Assembly (NCBI RefSeq): GCF_001552195.1
Contig: NZ_BCQS01000003.1
Location: forward strand, 248,001-312,000
Source: Actinomadura latina NBRC 106108
Lineage (GTDB): Bacteria; Actinomycetota; Actinomycetes; Streptosporangiales; Streptosporangiaceae
Length of the DNA stretch: 64,000 nucleotides
Direction of reading: 5' to 3'
Below are positions 25,455 to 32,805 of the stretch, in pieces. The position numbers and the translations under genes were made by a program. The notes under the pieces were generated by a model. The model searched no databases. It was not told where the DNA came from and saw only the letters and a program-made list of their open reading frames with translations. Numbering within the stretch: position 1 is the stretch's first letter; each line of letters opens with the position of its first letter.

Positions 25455-26633
25455 ATGATCAATCACACCGTGGTGTTCCGGTTCCGCCCGGACGCGCCGG
25501 CCGAGGCGGTCGAGGCCGTCCTGGCGGAGCTGCGCGCCTTCCCCGGCCGCTACCCGCAGATGCGGGACTTCGCGCTCGGCCCCAACGTCAGCACCCGCGA
25601 CAGCACGTTCACGCACGCCTTCTCGGTGCGCTTCGAGACCGCCGCCGACCTGCACGCGTACCTGCAGAGCGACTCGCACGAGCGGTTCGTCCGCGAGCGC
25701 TGGCGGCCGGTCGTCGAGCAGCACCACATCGTCAGCTACGAGACCGGCGGCAGGGCGGGACGGCCCCGCGGCCCGTACGGGATGGAGTACGCCCGCATCG
25801 AGGTGCCCGACATGGCGCGCACGATCGAGTTCCTCCAGTACCACGTGGGCCTCCAGCTCGAACAGCGCACCGACGAGTACGCCTACCTGCGCGCCGACAT
25901 CGAGCACCACTCGATCGAGCTGATCAGCGCGCCGGACCGGACGGCCGGGCACACCTCCGCCGTCGGCTACAGCGTGGAGAGCGACGAGGTCCTCGCCGAC
26001 CTGCGCAAGCGCGTCGCCGACGCCGGGCACGAGATCCTGGAGCTCCAGGACCGGCAGCAGGGCCTCTGCTCGGACGGCTTCGGGGTCCGCGACCCCAACG
26101 GCCTCGTCGTGGAGCTGTTCACCGGCTTCCTGGAGTACGCCGAGCCGCCGCTGGCCGAGCTGCGCCCGGTCGACCTCGTCCACCCGTTCATCGCGACGCC
26201 GAAGTACGAGGAGTCGCTCGACTTCTACACGAACGTGCTGGGCTTCCTGTCGTCGGACGAGATCGTCGGCTCCACCACGTTCATGCGCTGCGAGGACCGC
26301 TACCACCACAGCCTCGCCCTGCAGAACAACAAGGAGCACTACGTCGCGCACCTGTGCTTCGCGATGAAGAGCTTCGACCACGTCATGCGGGCCCGCGCCC
26401 GCGCCCTCTACAAGGGCGAGCCGATCGCGTCCGACCTGGTCAACCACTCGGCGTCGACGTCCATCGCGTTCTACATGCACGACCCGGCCTACGGCCCCCG
26501 GTTCGAGCTGTGCGACCGGCACCGCGTCTTCACGCCGGAGGAGCACGAGACCCACCGCCCCCGCCGGATGCCGCCGGACCCGCGCAACATCGACGTGTGG
26601 CGCCCGGCGGCCGACGACTGGGGACGCTTCTGA
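25455..26633 (+). CDS. Dabb-domain and extradiol ring-cleavage dioxygenase fusion
   Basis: A 392-residue protein, GAGGGAA before the ATG. Residues 1-97 are a stress-response A/B barrel (Dabb) domain: INHTVVFRFRPDAP, THAFSVRFETAADLHAYL, HERFVRERWRPVVEQHHIV. Residues 105-392 are two VOC modules of a type I extradiol dioxygenase: EYARIEVPDMARTIEFLQ in the first, VDLVHPFIATPKYEESLDFY, YVAHLCFAMKS and GPRFELCD in the second, giving the His, His, Glu iron ligands. It should cleave the catechol made from the Rieske product. Dabb domains stand alone in known systems such as olivetolic acid cyclase and DHCase relatives; fusion to an extradiol enzyme is unusual. Confidence 0.87.
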   Translation: MINHTVVFRFRPDAPAEAVEAVLAELRAFPGRYPQMRDFALGPNVSTRDSTFTHAFSVRFETAADLHAYLQSDSHERFVRERWRPVVEQHHIVSYETGGRAGRPRGPYGMEYARIEVPDMARTIEFLQYHVGLQLEQRTDEYAYLRADIEHHSIELISAPDRTAGHTSAVGYSVESDEVLADLRKRVADAGHEILELQDRQQGLCSDGFGVRDPNGLVVELFTGFLEYAEPPLAELRPVDLVHPFIATPKYEESLDFYTNVLGFLSSDEIVGSTTFMRCEDRYHHSLALQNNKEHYVAHLCFAMKSFDHVMRARARALYKGEPIASDLVNHSASTSIAFYMHDPAYGPRFELCDRHRVFTPEEHETHRPRRMPPDPRNIDVWRPAADDWGRF

Positions 26634-27835
26634 GCGCGCCGTCCGCCGACGCGGGCGAGGAGATCGTCCGCGTCCTGCGGTTCCTGGACGGCGTCCCCGC
26701 GCCGTACGGGCACGAGTCCGCCGCCGCCGTGTACCTCGCCTCCTGGTGCACGGCGCGGTGGCCGTGGATCGAGTGGACGGTCCAGCGGTACGGCCCGAAC
26801 GGCGCCAACCTGTGCGCGGGCGACCCGGCGGGCGTCCTGCTGTACTCGCACCTCGACACGTCGCTCAGCGGCGACCCCGACGAGGACCGCGCCATCACCG
26901 GCCGCGCCGACGCCCCGGCCCCGCTGACGGTCACGTCCTCCCAGGTCGAGGGCTTCGGCCTGGGCGTGGCACGGGCCCCCGCGGCCGCGGCCCTGATCGC
27001 CTTCGTCTCCGCCGCGTCCCGCGGAGCACCCGCCGGTCTCCTGCTAGCCGGTTCCGGAACGCACCGCAGCACCCTGGACGGCTCCGTCCGGGGGGCCCGC
27101 TCCACCGGCCTGGACCATTACCTGGAGGACGCGCCCCCGCCGTCCGCCGCCGTCGTCGCCAAGTGCGGCCCGCCCACGCTGCTGTGGGAGGAGCCCGGCG
27201 CCCTCTACCTGCGGGTACGCGTCCGGGGGCGTCACGGCGCCGTCCTGGCCCGCGAATCGGCCACGCCGCCCGGCGGGGTCATCGCCCACGCGGGCCAGGT
27301 CGTCGAAGCCGTCGAACGCTGGCGCGCGGCCTACGTCGGCTCCACCACGGCACCCGGAACCCAAGTCGGCCCCGCCGCCGGCATCGGCTCGCTCACCGCC
27401 GGCCGTCCCGACAAACCCGACCTTCTCCCTGGCTTGCTGGAGGCCGGAATCTACGTGGTGACCGTGCCGGGCGCGGCCCCGCACGCCATCGCCGCCGCGC
27501 TGCGGCAGGAGGTCGAGGCCGCCTGCACGGACGGCCCCCTCGCCGGTTGTGCGATCGAGGTCGACGTGGACGAGGTCCACCCAGCCGCCGCGACCCCGCC
27601 CGACGCGCCGATCGTCCGCACGGCCCGCAGCGCGTGGCGCGAGGAGTTCGGCGCCGACCCGCCGCCGATCACCGGCTGGACGGGCTCCACAGACGGCGTC
27701 GTCCTACGCGCCCATGGCATAGACACCGTCCGCCTGGGCCCGGCCTCCACCATGTCCCCGGCCGACCCGCGCCGGGACGCACTTGACCTAGCCTCCCTGG
27801 CGGCCTACTCCCGCCTCTACGCTCGCCTCGCCTAA
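26597..27835 (+). CDS. M20-peptidase-like protein lacking most metal ligands
   Basis: The start is uncertain: an in-frame GTG overlaps the dioxygenase gene by 37 bases, and a CTG next to its stop is the alternative. The product of about 412 residues follows the M20 plan, with LLYSHLDTS (His-x-Asp of the first motif), a dimerisation-like middle and GSTDGVVLRAHGIDTVRLGPA at the C terminus. But GFGLGVARAPAA stands where the bridging Asp should be (usual form GRGxxDxKG), and no Glu-Glu pair follows. It may be a non-peptidase relative with a new role, such as binding or lactone/amide handling. It is the last gene of the Rieske unit. Confidence 0.68.
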   Translation: MAPGGRRLGTLLSAPSADAGEEIVRVLRFLDGVPAPYGHESAAAVYLASWCTARWPWIEWTVQRYGPNGANLCAGDPAGVLLYSHLDTSLSGDPDEDRAITGRADAPAPLTVTSSQVEGFGLGVARAPAAAALIAFVSAASRGAPAGLLLAGSGTHRSTLDGSVRGARSTGLDHYLEDAPPPSAAVVAKCGPPTLLWEEPGALYLRVRVRGRHGAVLARESATPPGGVIAHAGQVVEAVERWRAAYVGSTTAPGTQVGPAAGIGSLTAGRPDKPDLLPGLLEAGIYVVTVPGAAPHAIAAALRQEVEAACTDGPLAGCAIEVDVDEVHPAAATPPDAPIVRTARSAWREEFGADPPPITGWTGSTDGVVLRAHGIDTVRLGPASTMSPADPRRDALDLASLAAYSRLYARLA

Positions 27836-27881
27836 CACAGCCGGGGTGGGGGTCAGGGGGGACGGGGCGCCTCGCCGCGAC

Positions 27882-28070
27882 TCAGCGAATCAGGGTGGAC
27901 TGGACGGCCGAGCGCAGGGTCGCGCGGGTCAGCAGGAGGACGGGGCCGTGCGGGTCCTTGCTGTCCCGCACCGCCACGATCGAACCGGCCATGTCCGCCA
28001 GTTCGACGCAGTTGCCGCCGTTCTCGCCGCTGCGGCTTGCCTTGCGCCAGGTGGCGTTGCTCAGGTCCAT
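27882..28070 (-). CDS. DUF397 protein
   Basis: A 62-residue actinomycete-specific protein with the typical SNATWRKASRSGENGGNCVELA start and VAVRDSKDPHGPVL core. DUF397 proteins are nearly always paired with an XRE regulator, whose gene overlaps here by ten bases, and are thought to antagonise it in developmental or secondary-metabolism control (whiJ/bldB-type systems). Confidence 0.92.
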   Translation of the reverse strand: MDLSNATWRKASRSGENGGNCVELADMAGSIVAVRDSKDPHGPVLLLTRATLRSAVQSTLIR

Positions 28071-28861
28071 TTCTCCAGTGCCTCTCTCATCATGTCCCGG
28101 GACATGTCTTCGGGGAGGGCCCTCGCTCGCAACTCCCGGAGCGTTTCGGAGAGTCTGGCGAGGTCCGAGGGGTCGTCGGTCGTGATGCCTCGTACCGTCG
28201 TCTCCATGTAGGCGACCTCGCTCCGGTCATCCATGGTAGCCACCACGAAGGCGCCTCCTGTGCCCGCCGGACGCCCATTGTTGCGGACGATCTGGATGGT
28301 GACATTGGGCAGTTCGCTGAGGGCTATAAGGTGCTCGATCTGCTCCCGTATCACCTCAGGCGACCCCACCAGATGGTTGAGTACTCCTTCGCTCAGGAGC
28401 GCGGTCAGCATCGTGGGGGACGCGTCCGTCCGGGTGAGGATGGACTGGCGCGCCATGCGGGCCTCCACGGCTTCGTCCGAGCTGAGGAACGCGCGGGCGT
28501 AGGCCGGAGTCTGCAGCAGACCGGGGACGATGGTGTGTTCCCAGGTGACCAGCTCTACGGCTTCGGACTCTTGCTGGGGCCAGTCGAACCAGATCGGGAC
28601 GGGGTGGCCGTCCTTGTTGAGGTCCTCCCAGAGGCTGATGAGCGAGCCGCCCGCCTCCAGGTAGTCGTCCACCAGTTCAACGAAGGTGCGCGAGGCGCGC
28701 TTCTTGCCGCTCTCGATCCGGCTCACCTGTGCGGGGCTGACTTTGGTCAGGTGAGCGATCGTCTCCTGTTTGATGTCTTTGGCCTCCCGCAGCCGCCGCA
28801 TCTGGCGACCGAAGGCCACAAGGGCGGGGGAGCTGTCGGGACGCTGGCGCCGTGCGGCCAT
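28061..28861 (-). CDS. XRE-family regulator with DUF5753 (WhiJ-like)
   Basis: A 266-residue protein: an N-terminal helix-turn-helix (FGRQMRRLREAKDIKQETIAHL, SPAQVSRIESGKKR) and a C-terminal DUF5753 ligand-like domain (WEHTIVPGLLQTPAYARAFL, LNHLVGSPEVIREQIEHL, GGAFVVATMDD). The DUF397 gene overlaps its 3' end and an ATPase gene is divergent, which is the conserved three-gene layout of whiJ-type loci. It probably binds the inverted repeats at 28944-28980. Confidence 0.92.
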   Translation of the reverse strand: MAARRQRPDSSPALVAFGRQMRRLREAKDIKQETIAHLTKVSPAQVSRIESGKKRASRTFVELVDDYLEAGGSLISLWEDLNKDGHPVPIWFDWPQQESEAVELVTWEHTIVPGLLQTPAYARAFLSSDEAVEARMARQSILTRTDASPTMLTALLSEGVLNHLVGSPEVIREQIEHLIALSELPNVTIQIVRNNGRPAGTGGAFVVATMDDRSEVAYMETTVRGITTDDPSDLARLSETLRELRARALPEDMSRDMMREALEKWT

Positions 28862-28943
28862 GGCGACTTACCTCTCTCGGCAACTTGCACACACGTCTCT
28901 TCCCTTGCTGATGCGATCCACCTAAGGACTGCAAGCCCATGCT

Positions 28944-28980
28944 AGCCACAGAGGTGGCTGAATGTGGTGGAGATGCCACA
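28944..28980. promoter_or_regulatory. two inverted repeats between the XRE and ATPase genes
   Basis: AGCCAC-AGAG-GTGGCT (28944-28959) is a perfect 6+4+6 repeat; TGTGG-N8-CCACA (28963-28980) follows directly. Both contain the core CCAC/GTGG, as expected for a dimeric regulator binding two adjacent sites. Confidence 0.5.
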
Positions 28981-28997
28981 CACAGTGAGGAGAGGTC

Positions 28998-29399
28998 ATG
29001 GGCGGGGCGGCGACGCAGAACGAGATGGTGGTGAAGCGGGACCTGAAGGTGGTCGCGGAGGTGCGGGCGTTCGTGCGGCTGGTCACCGGCGAGTTCGGGA
29101 TGGACGATTTCGTGCCGTGCCTGGTGGCCAGCGAGCTGGTCACCAACGCCCTCCAGCACGCGACGTCCGAGACGGGCGACGATGACGTGATCTTGCGGTT
29201 GAGCCGTACCGAGGACGACGCGCTGTGGATGGAGGTCCAGGACGCCGCCTGCGGCCTGCCGCACATGCTGGCGGCCGACACGTCCAGCGAGACGGGACGG
29301 GGCCTGTTCATCGTCGACCAGTACGCCCGCTGCTGGGGCGTCCGCGCGATGGCAGACAACGTCGGCAAGGTCGTCTTCGCGGTCATCGACCGCACATGA
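28998..29399 (+). CDS. RsbW-like ATP-binding (HATPase) protein
   Basis: A 133-residue single GHKL-type ATPase domain, ATG behind GAGGAGAGG. ELVTNALQHA is the N-box, DAACGLPHML the G1-type loop and TGRGLFIVDQYA the G2 loop. Proteins of this type are anti-sigma-factor kinases or their relatives. The divergent WhiJ-like regulator indicates a developmental regulatory triad rather than a link to the catabolic genes around it. Confidence 0.9.
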   Translation: MGGAATQNEMVVKRDLKVVAEVRAFVRLVTGEFGMDDFVPCLVASELVTNALQHATSETGDDDVILRLSRTEDDALWMEVQDAACGLPHMLAADTSSETGRGLFIVDQYARCWGVRAMADNVGKVVFAVIDRT

Positions 29400-29416
29400 A
29401 GACCAAGCGGACGAAA

Positions 29417-29455
29417 CGGCCGTCCGCGCCCTCCCCGGTGAGGCGCGGACGGCCG
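29417..29455. terminator. bidirectional terminator
   Basis: CGGCCGTCCGCGCC and GGCGCGGACGGCCG form a perfect 14-bp stem with an 11-base loop between two convergent genes. Confidence 0.75.
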
Positions 29456-29465
29456 AGCTCAGGGC

Positions 29466-30542
29466 CTACAGTCCCCAGGTCTCGTTGGGGACGACGGCGT
29501 CGGTGATCTGGAAGCGGCCGCCGGGCATGGGCTCGACCTCCTCGTCGCCGCGCGCCTTGATGACGCTCTTGCCGAAGCCGGGCACCAGCGGTCGTCCGAC
29601 ATCCCGGCGCAGCCACAGCCGCAGCAGGTGGCGGCGGCGCTCCGGCTCCGGGTGGTCGACGTAGCCGGTGCGCGAGTGCAGGGCGGCGTAGTTCAGCAGC
29701 CATTGGACGTCGCCGGGCTGGAAGTCCATGTCCAGGGGGAGGCCGGGCTCCTGCGCGATCTCGTCGAACAGGTTCAGGACCTCGATCTGCGCCTCCGTCA
29801 GCCGGGGCACCTCCGGGTAGTCCTGCGCCGAGAAGATCATCGAGCTGCCCGCGTAGGTGCTGAAGATCCCGTCGACATAGCCGCAGATCGGGGACTCGTA
29901 GGTGTCGGCCGGGGCGTCGGGGTCCTGCTTGCGCCAGTCCCAGTGCCACGGCTCGAACAGCAGCGGCGCGAGGTCCGGGCGGCGGTGCAGGATCTCGTTG
30001 TAGATCGTGGTGCCGCTGACCAGGCTGCTGGCTCCGCCGGCGCGGGCGCCGCGCAGGCACATCAGGGCGACGACGTCGGAGCTGTCGGAGTGGAACGGCA
30101 GCCGGTCGCGGACCCGGGACGGCAGCGCGGTCGGATCGTCCAGGGTCTTGTTCGAGGTGGCGATGACGTGGTCGAGGACGTCCCCGAACTGGTTCTGCGA
30201 CATCGGCGTGCCGAGATGCAGGCCCATCAGGTAGAAGATCGCGCCCGCGACCGCGTCCCCGTAATCCTCGGTGCGGAGCCCGCGGACGAGGATGAAGCCG
30301 CGCCCGGCGTCCATCTGCCGTGCGCACTCCTCCATGAGCCCGGCGCAGGCGTCGAGGGGGTAGTCGGCGGACGTGACGGTGCGCAGGTCGGGGTCCTCGG
30401 CGGCGAACCGGCGGCCGGCGGCCTCCAGCTCGTCCCGCTCGGCGTCGGACAGGTGGTAGATCCACTCGGTGGAACCGGCCAGCTCGTCGCCGCGCCAGGC
30501 GGACGGGCCGGAGATCGGGGACAGGTCGACGGTGGTGCTCAT
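29466..30542 (-). CDS. TauD/TfdA-family Fe(II)/2-oxoglutarate dioxygenase
   Basis: A 358-residue enzyme; the ATG giving MSTTVDLSP has GAGG close upstream. Iron ligands are His151 and Asp153 (FHSDSSD) and His289 (NYAALHSRTGY); the Arg of RRHLLRLWLRR should bind 2-oxoglutarate. Members hydroxylate or cleave small molecules such as taurine, aryloxyalkanoates and peptidyl or amino-acid substrates. It lies 82 bases behind a 55-codon gene whose promoter carries the catabolic island operator, so it is probably part of that regulon. Confidence 0.9.
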   Translation of the reverse strand: MSTTVDLSPISGPSAWRGDELAGSTEWIYHLSDAERDELEAAGRRFAAEDPDLRTVTSADYPLDACAGLMEECARQMDAGRGFILVRGLRTEDYGDAVAGAIFYLMGLHLGTPMSQNQFGDVLDHVIATSNKTLDDPTALPSRVRDRLPFHSDSSDVVALMCLRGARAGGASSLVSGTTIYNEILHRRPDLAPLLFEPWHWDWRKQDPDAPADTYESPICGYVDGIFSTYAGSSMIFSAQDYPEVPRLTEAQIEVLNLFDEIAQEPGLPLDMDFQPGDVQWLLNYAALHSRTGYVDHPEPERRRHLLRLWLRRDVGRPLVPGFGKSVIKARGDEEVEPMPGGRFQITDAVVPNETWGL

Positions 30543-30624
30543 GGTGCCTCGCAACTTCGGGAGGAGAAGACGGCCGCGGACGCGGACGGGCCGCGGCCAG
30601 GGAAAGGGCTGCGGTCGTCAGGTC

Positions 30625-30792
30625 CTAGAAGGGCGTCTGCGGGATGCCCGCGGCCGTGCCGGGGCGCATGCCCTCACGCGGCGGGCGGACCCGCGACGTC
30701 TCCGAGTACGGCGGCGGCGAGACCAGCCGCTTCGCCTGTAGCCGCTCGGCGCGCAGCACCGGTCCAAGCCCTGGTGAGGCGGCTCGGATCAT
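30625..30792 (-). CDS. 55-residue small protein ahead of the TauD-type gene
   Basis: Too short for most gene finders, but well supported: GGGAG stands seven bases before the ATG, almost every codon ends in G or C, and a promoter plus operator lie upstream. The product starts MIRAASPGLGPVLRAER, has a basic middle and a Pro-rich C-terminal half (VSPPPYSETSRVRPPREG) ending in GIPQTPF. It has no membrane segment or Cys. I know no family for it. It could be a substrate peptide or accessory protein of the dioxygenase; that is inference. Confidence 0.6.
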   Translation of the reverse strand: MIRAASPGLGPVLRAERLQAKRLVSPPPYSETSRVRPPREGMRPGTAAGIPQTPF

Positions 30793-30825
30793 GGTGTGCT
30801 CCCAGCGGTGAGGGATCGTCCGCAA

Positions 30826-30875
30826 ACCGTAGGCCACCCTCCCCGATCTCGTCAACCGAGACGCCATCTCGCATT
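30826..30875 (-). promoter_or_regulatory. promoter and operator of the small-protein/TauD unit
   Basis: On the minus strand TTGACG (complement of 30850-30855), 18 bases, TACGGT (complement of 30826-30831). Immediately upstream of the -35 lies CGAGACGCCATCTCG (30857-30871), extended to GCCATCTCGCATT (30863-30875), the best copy of the island operator. Confidence 0.65.
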
Positions 30876-30933
30876 AACGAAACGCCGCCGCGCCTCCCGC
30901 GCTTGGCGGCCTGCCCACCCGCCCGGGTGCGAA

Positions 30934-31224
30934 TCAGTCGACGACGTGGGCCAAGTCGGGGATGTGCGCGGCGGCGATCCGCGGACTGGCCGGCGGCTGG
31001 AGGAGAAAGAGCTTCTTGTCCAGCCGCTCCATCTGCCCGCCTCGCCCGCAGATCAGCCCGGCGCAGAAGTCCACCAGCTGCCTGGCGGCCCCGTCGGACA
31101 GTTCGGTGAGGTCCATGAGCACGGGGTCACCCTTACGGAAGAAGTGCCCGACGTGGAGCACCTCGTTGTAGTCCTTGGGGCGCAGCGTTCTAATCACAAC
31201 CCAAGTCTGCCCACACCCCCTCAC
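30934..31224 (-). CDS. SepF-like protein
   Basis: A single SepF fold of 87-96 residues: VIRTLRPKDYNEVLHVGHFF, DPVLMDLTELSDGAARQLVDFCAGL and a last strand KKLFLLQPP. SepF proteins tie FtsZ to the membrane, but this one lacks the N-terminal amphipathic helix of the main SepF and is far from division genes, so it is a paralog of unknown role. The start is uncertain: GTG at 31224 (96 residues) or GTG at 31197 (87 residues); neither has a good Shine-Dalgarno. Confidence 0.78.
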   Translation of the reverse strand: MRGCGQTWVVIRTLRPKDYNEVLHVGHFFRKGDPVLMDLTELSDGAARQLVDFCAGLICGRGGQMERLDKKLFLLQPPASPRIAAAHIPDLAHVVD

Positions 31225-31247
31225 AGCGCAAGCCCCCCGGTGCGGAT

Positions 31248-31311
31248 CGTTGACCTGCGGCGAGTTGTTGTTATCCGGCCCTCCATGACAACAACACGCC
31301 GCAGGTCAACG
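31248..31311. repeat. 64-base near-perfect palindrome with a 27-bp stem
   Basis: Outer arms of 15 bases (31248-31262 and 31297-31311, beginning CGTTGACCTGCGGCG) pair perfectly. After one A-A mismatch, 11 more pairs (one of them G-T) continue inward, leaving a 10-base loop. It separates the SepF-like gene from a kinase pseudogene. It has no T-run; it could be a terminator, a miniature mobile element or a protein-binding hairpin. Confidence 0.8.
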
Positions 31312-31441
31312 TAGTGGGCGGTGGTGGACGGGAGCGCGGGTCTCTAAGGTACGAGATTGTCTGTCTGTCGGCGGTGTGGCGCAGGGGCCAGGGGTGAGTG
31401 CTGCCCGCCCGGTCGCGGCGTCCTGGTGCGTGGAGGCGTGG

Positions 31442-32679
31442 GTGCGGGTTCTGGCCGGTCGGTACGAGCTGGGGCGGGAACTCGGATCGGGCGGCATGGG
31501 CGCGGTCTACCGGTCCGTGGACCGCGATCTGGACCGTCCGGTGGCCGTCAAGGTGCTGCCGGAGCAACTGGCGCGCCAGCCCGGGTTCCTGGCCCGCTTC
31601 CAGCGCGCACTGGAACACTGCCACGCCAAAGGCGTCGTGCACCGCGACATCAAGCCCGCCAACATCATGCTGGACGAGTCCGGGTCGCGTCCCGTGGTGA
31701 AGGTGATGGACTTCGGGATCGCCCGGCTCATGTCCGAAGAGGCCACCCGGCTGACCGCCACGGGCATGCTGATCGGCACCCCCGCCTACCTGTCGCCCGA
31801 ACAGGCCGACGGCAAGCCCGTCGGGCCGGCGTCGGACCTGTACTCGCTCGGCTGCGTCCTGTTCGAGCTGCTGACCGGACGGCCGCCGTTCACCGGCGGA
31901 ACCCCCTCCGGGGTGCTCATGGGACATCTCCTGCGGACACCCGAGGCGCCGTCCGCGCTACGTCCCGGCCTGCCGGTCTCATGGGACCAGGTGGTCCTGA
32001 AGGCGTTGGCCAAAGACCCGCAGGAGCGCTACACCAGCGCGGCCGACATGCGCGCCGCCCTGCTGGACGCACTGGGACAGGCGGGCGCAGCCTGGGGCGG
32101 GGTCCCCCAGCGGGCCATGATCCCCGCGCAGCGAGTCGCGGCGGACGACGGGCCGCCCCGCACCGTCTCGTCCTCGGCGGGGACGGTGTCGATGGGCCTT
32201 CCCGCGGCCTTGGCCCGCCGGTCGAGAACCTCTTCTACCTGGCGATGGTGGGATGCGCCGCCGCCACCCTCAGCCGGCGGACCCGCCTCCCCGCGGCGGC
32301 GGCCGTTTTCGGGACGACACCCGGATGGGTGTACATGCTGCTGGGGGAGGCGCTCGACGACGGCATCGGGGTACGGCTGGCCTTGTCATTCCTGTGCGGC
32401 CTGGCCGTGAGCGTGACCGGGGGCGTGATCGCGGTCGGCGGTGGCCTGACCATGAGCCCCGTCCGGTTCACCCTGGGCCTGCTGGCTCCCCTGGCCATCG
32501 TCAGCATGCCCTTCATCGCCTTCGGCATGCCGCCCGCCCGTCTCGCCGTGCTCGTCACCGCCGTCTGCGTCCTGGCCGTTGCGGTGCTGCTGTTCGCGGC
32601 GTCCTTCCGGTCCCGCCAGGCGGCGGCGTCGGCGGTGGCCGGGCTCCTGTTCTTCATGCTGCTCTTCATGCTGGGCTGA
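31442..32679 (+). pseudogene. membrane Ser/Thr protein kinase, internally deleted and frameshifted
   Basis: The GTG start has GGAGG five bases before it and gives VLAGRYELGRELGSGGMGAVY, a standard kinase opening with the Lys of VAVKVL. After FLARFQR the sequence jumps straight to ALEHCHAKGVVHRDIKPAN: about 65-75 residues (alpha C with its Glu, strands 4-5 and the hinge) are missing near 31605. HRD, DFG and the PAYLSPEQ segment are intact. Near 32200 the frame must shift by one to join the C-terminal membrane part (VENLFYLAMVGCAAATL to the stop), which has four or five hydrophobic segments. Without alpha C and hinge it cannot fold as a normal kinase, so I call it a pseudogene. Confidence 0.75.
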
Positions 32680-32784
32680 CTCCGCCGGACCCCGCGCCGC
32701 TTCACGTCGGCGGGCGCGTCCGGGCACCACCAGCCGGTCGAGATGTTAACGGGCGCGCGTGGGGTCAAGGTCATCTGCGTGCGA

Positions 32785-32805
32785 TAGAATCGAACATATG
32801 TTCAA
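32785..32805 (+). promoter_or_regulatory. LexA (SOS) box overlapping a start codon, behind a -10 element
   Basis: TCGAACATATGTTCAA (32790-32805) differs from TCGAAC-N4-GTTCGA at one base. TAGAAT (32785-32790) is a good -10 that shares its last base with the box. The ATG of the downstream gene lies inside the box, so the mRNA is probably leaderless and LexA would block the start point. Confidence 0.7.

Noticed and set aside
32210..32410. C-terminal tail of the kinase in its own frame as a real end
   Set aside because: It reads as Ser/Arg/Pro/Cys-rich non-protein-like sequence, while the next frame gives clear membrane helices.
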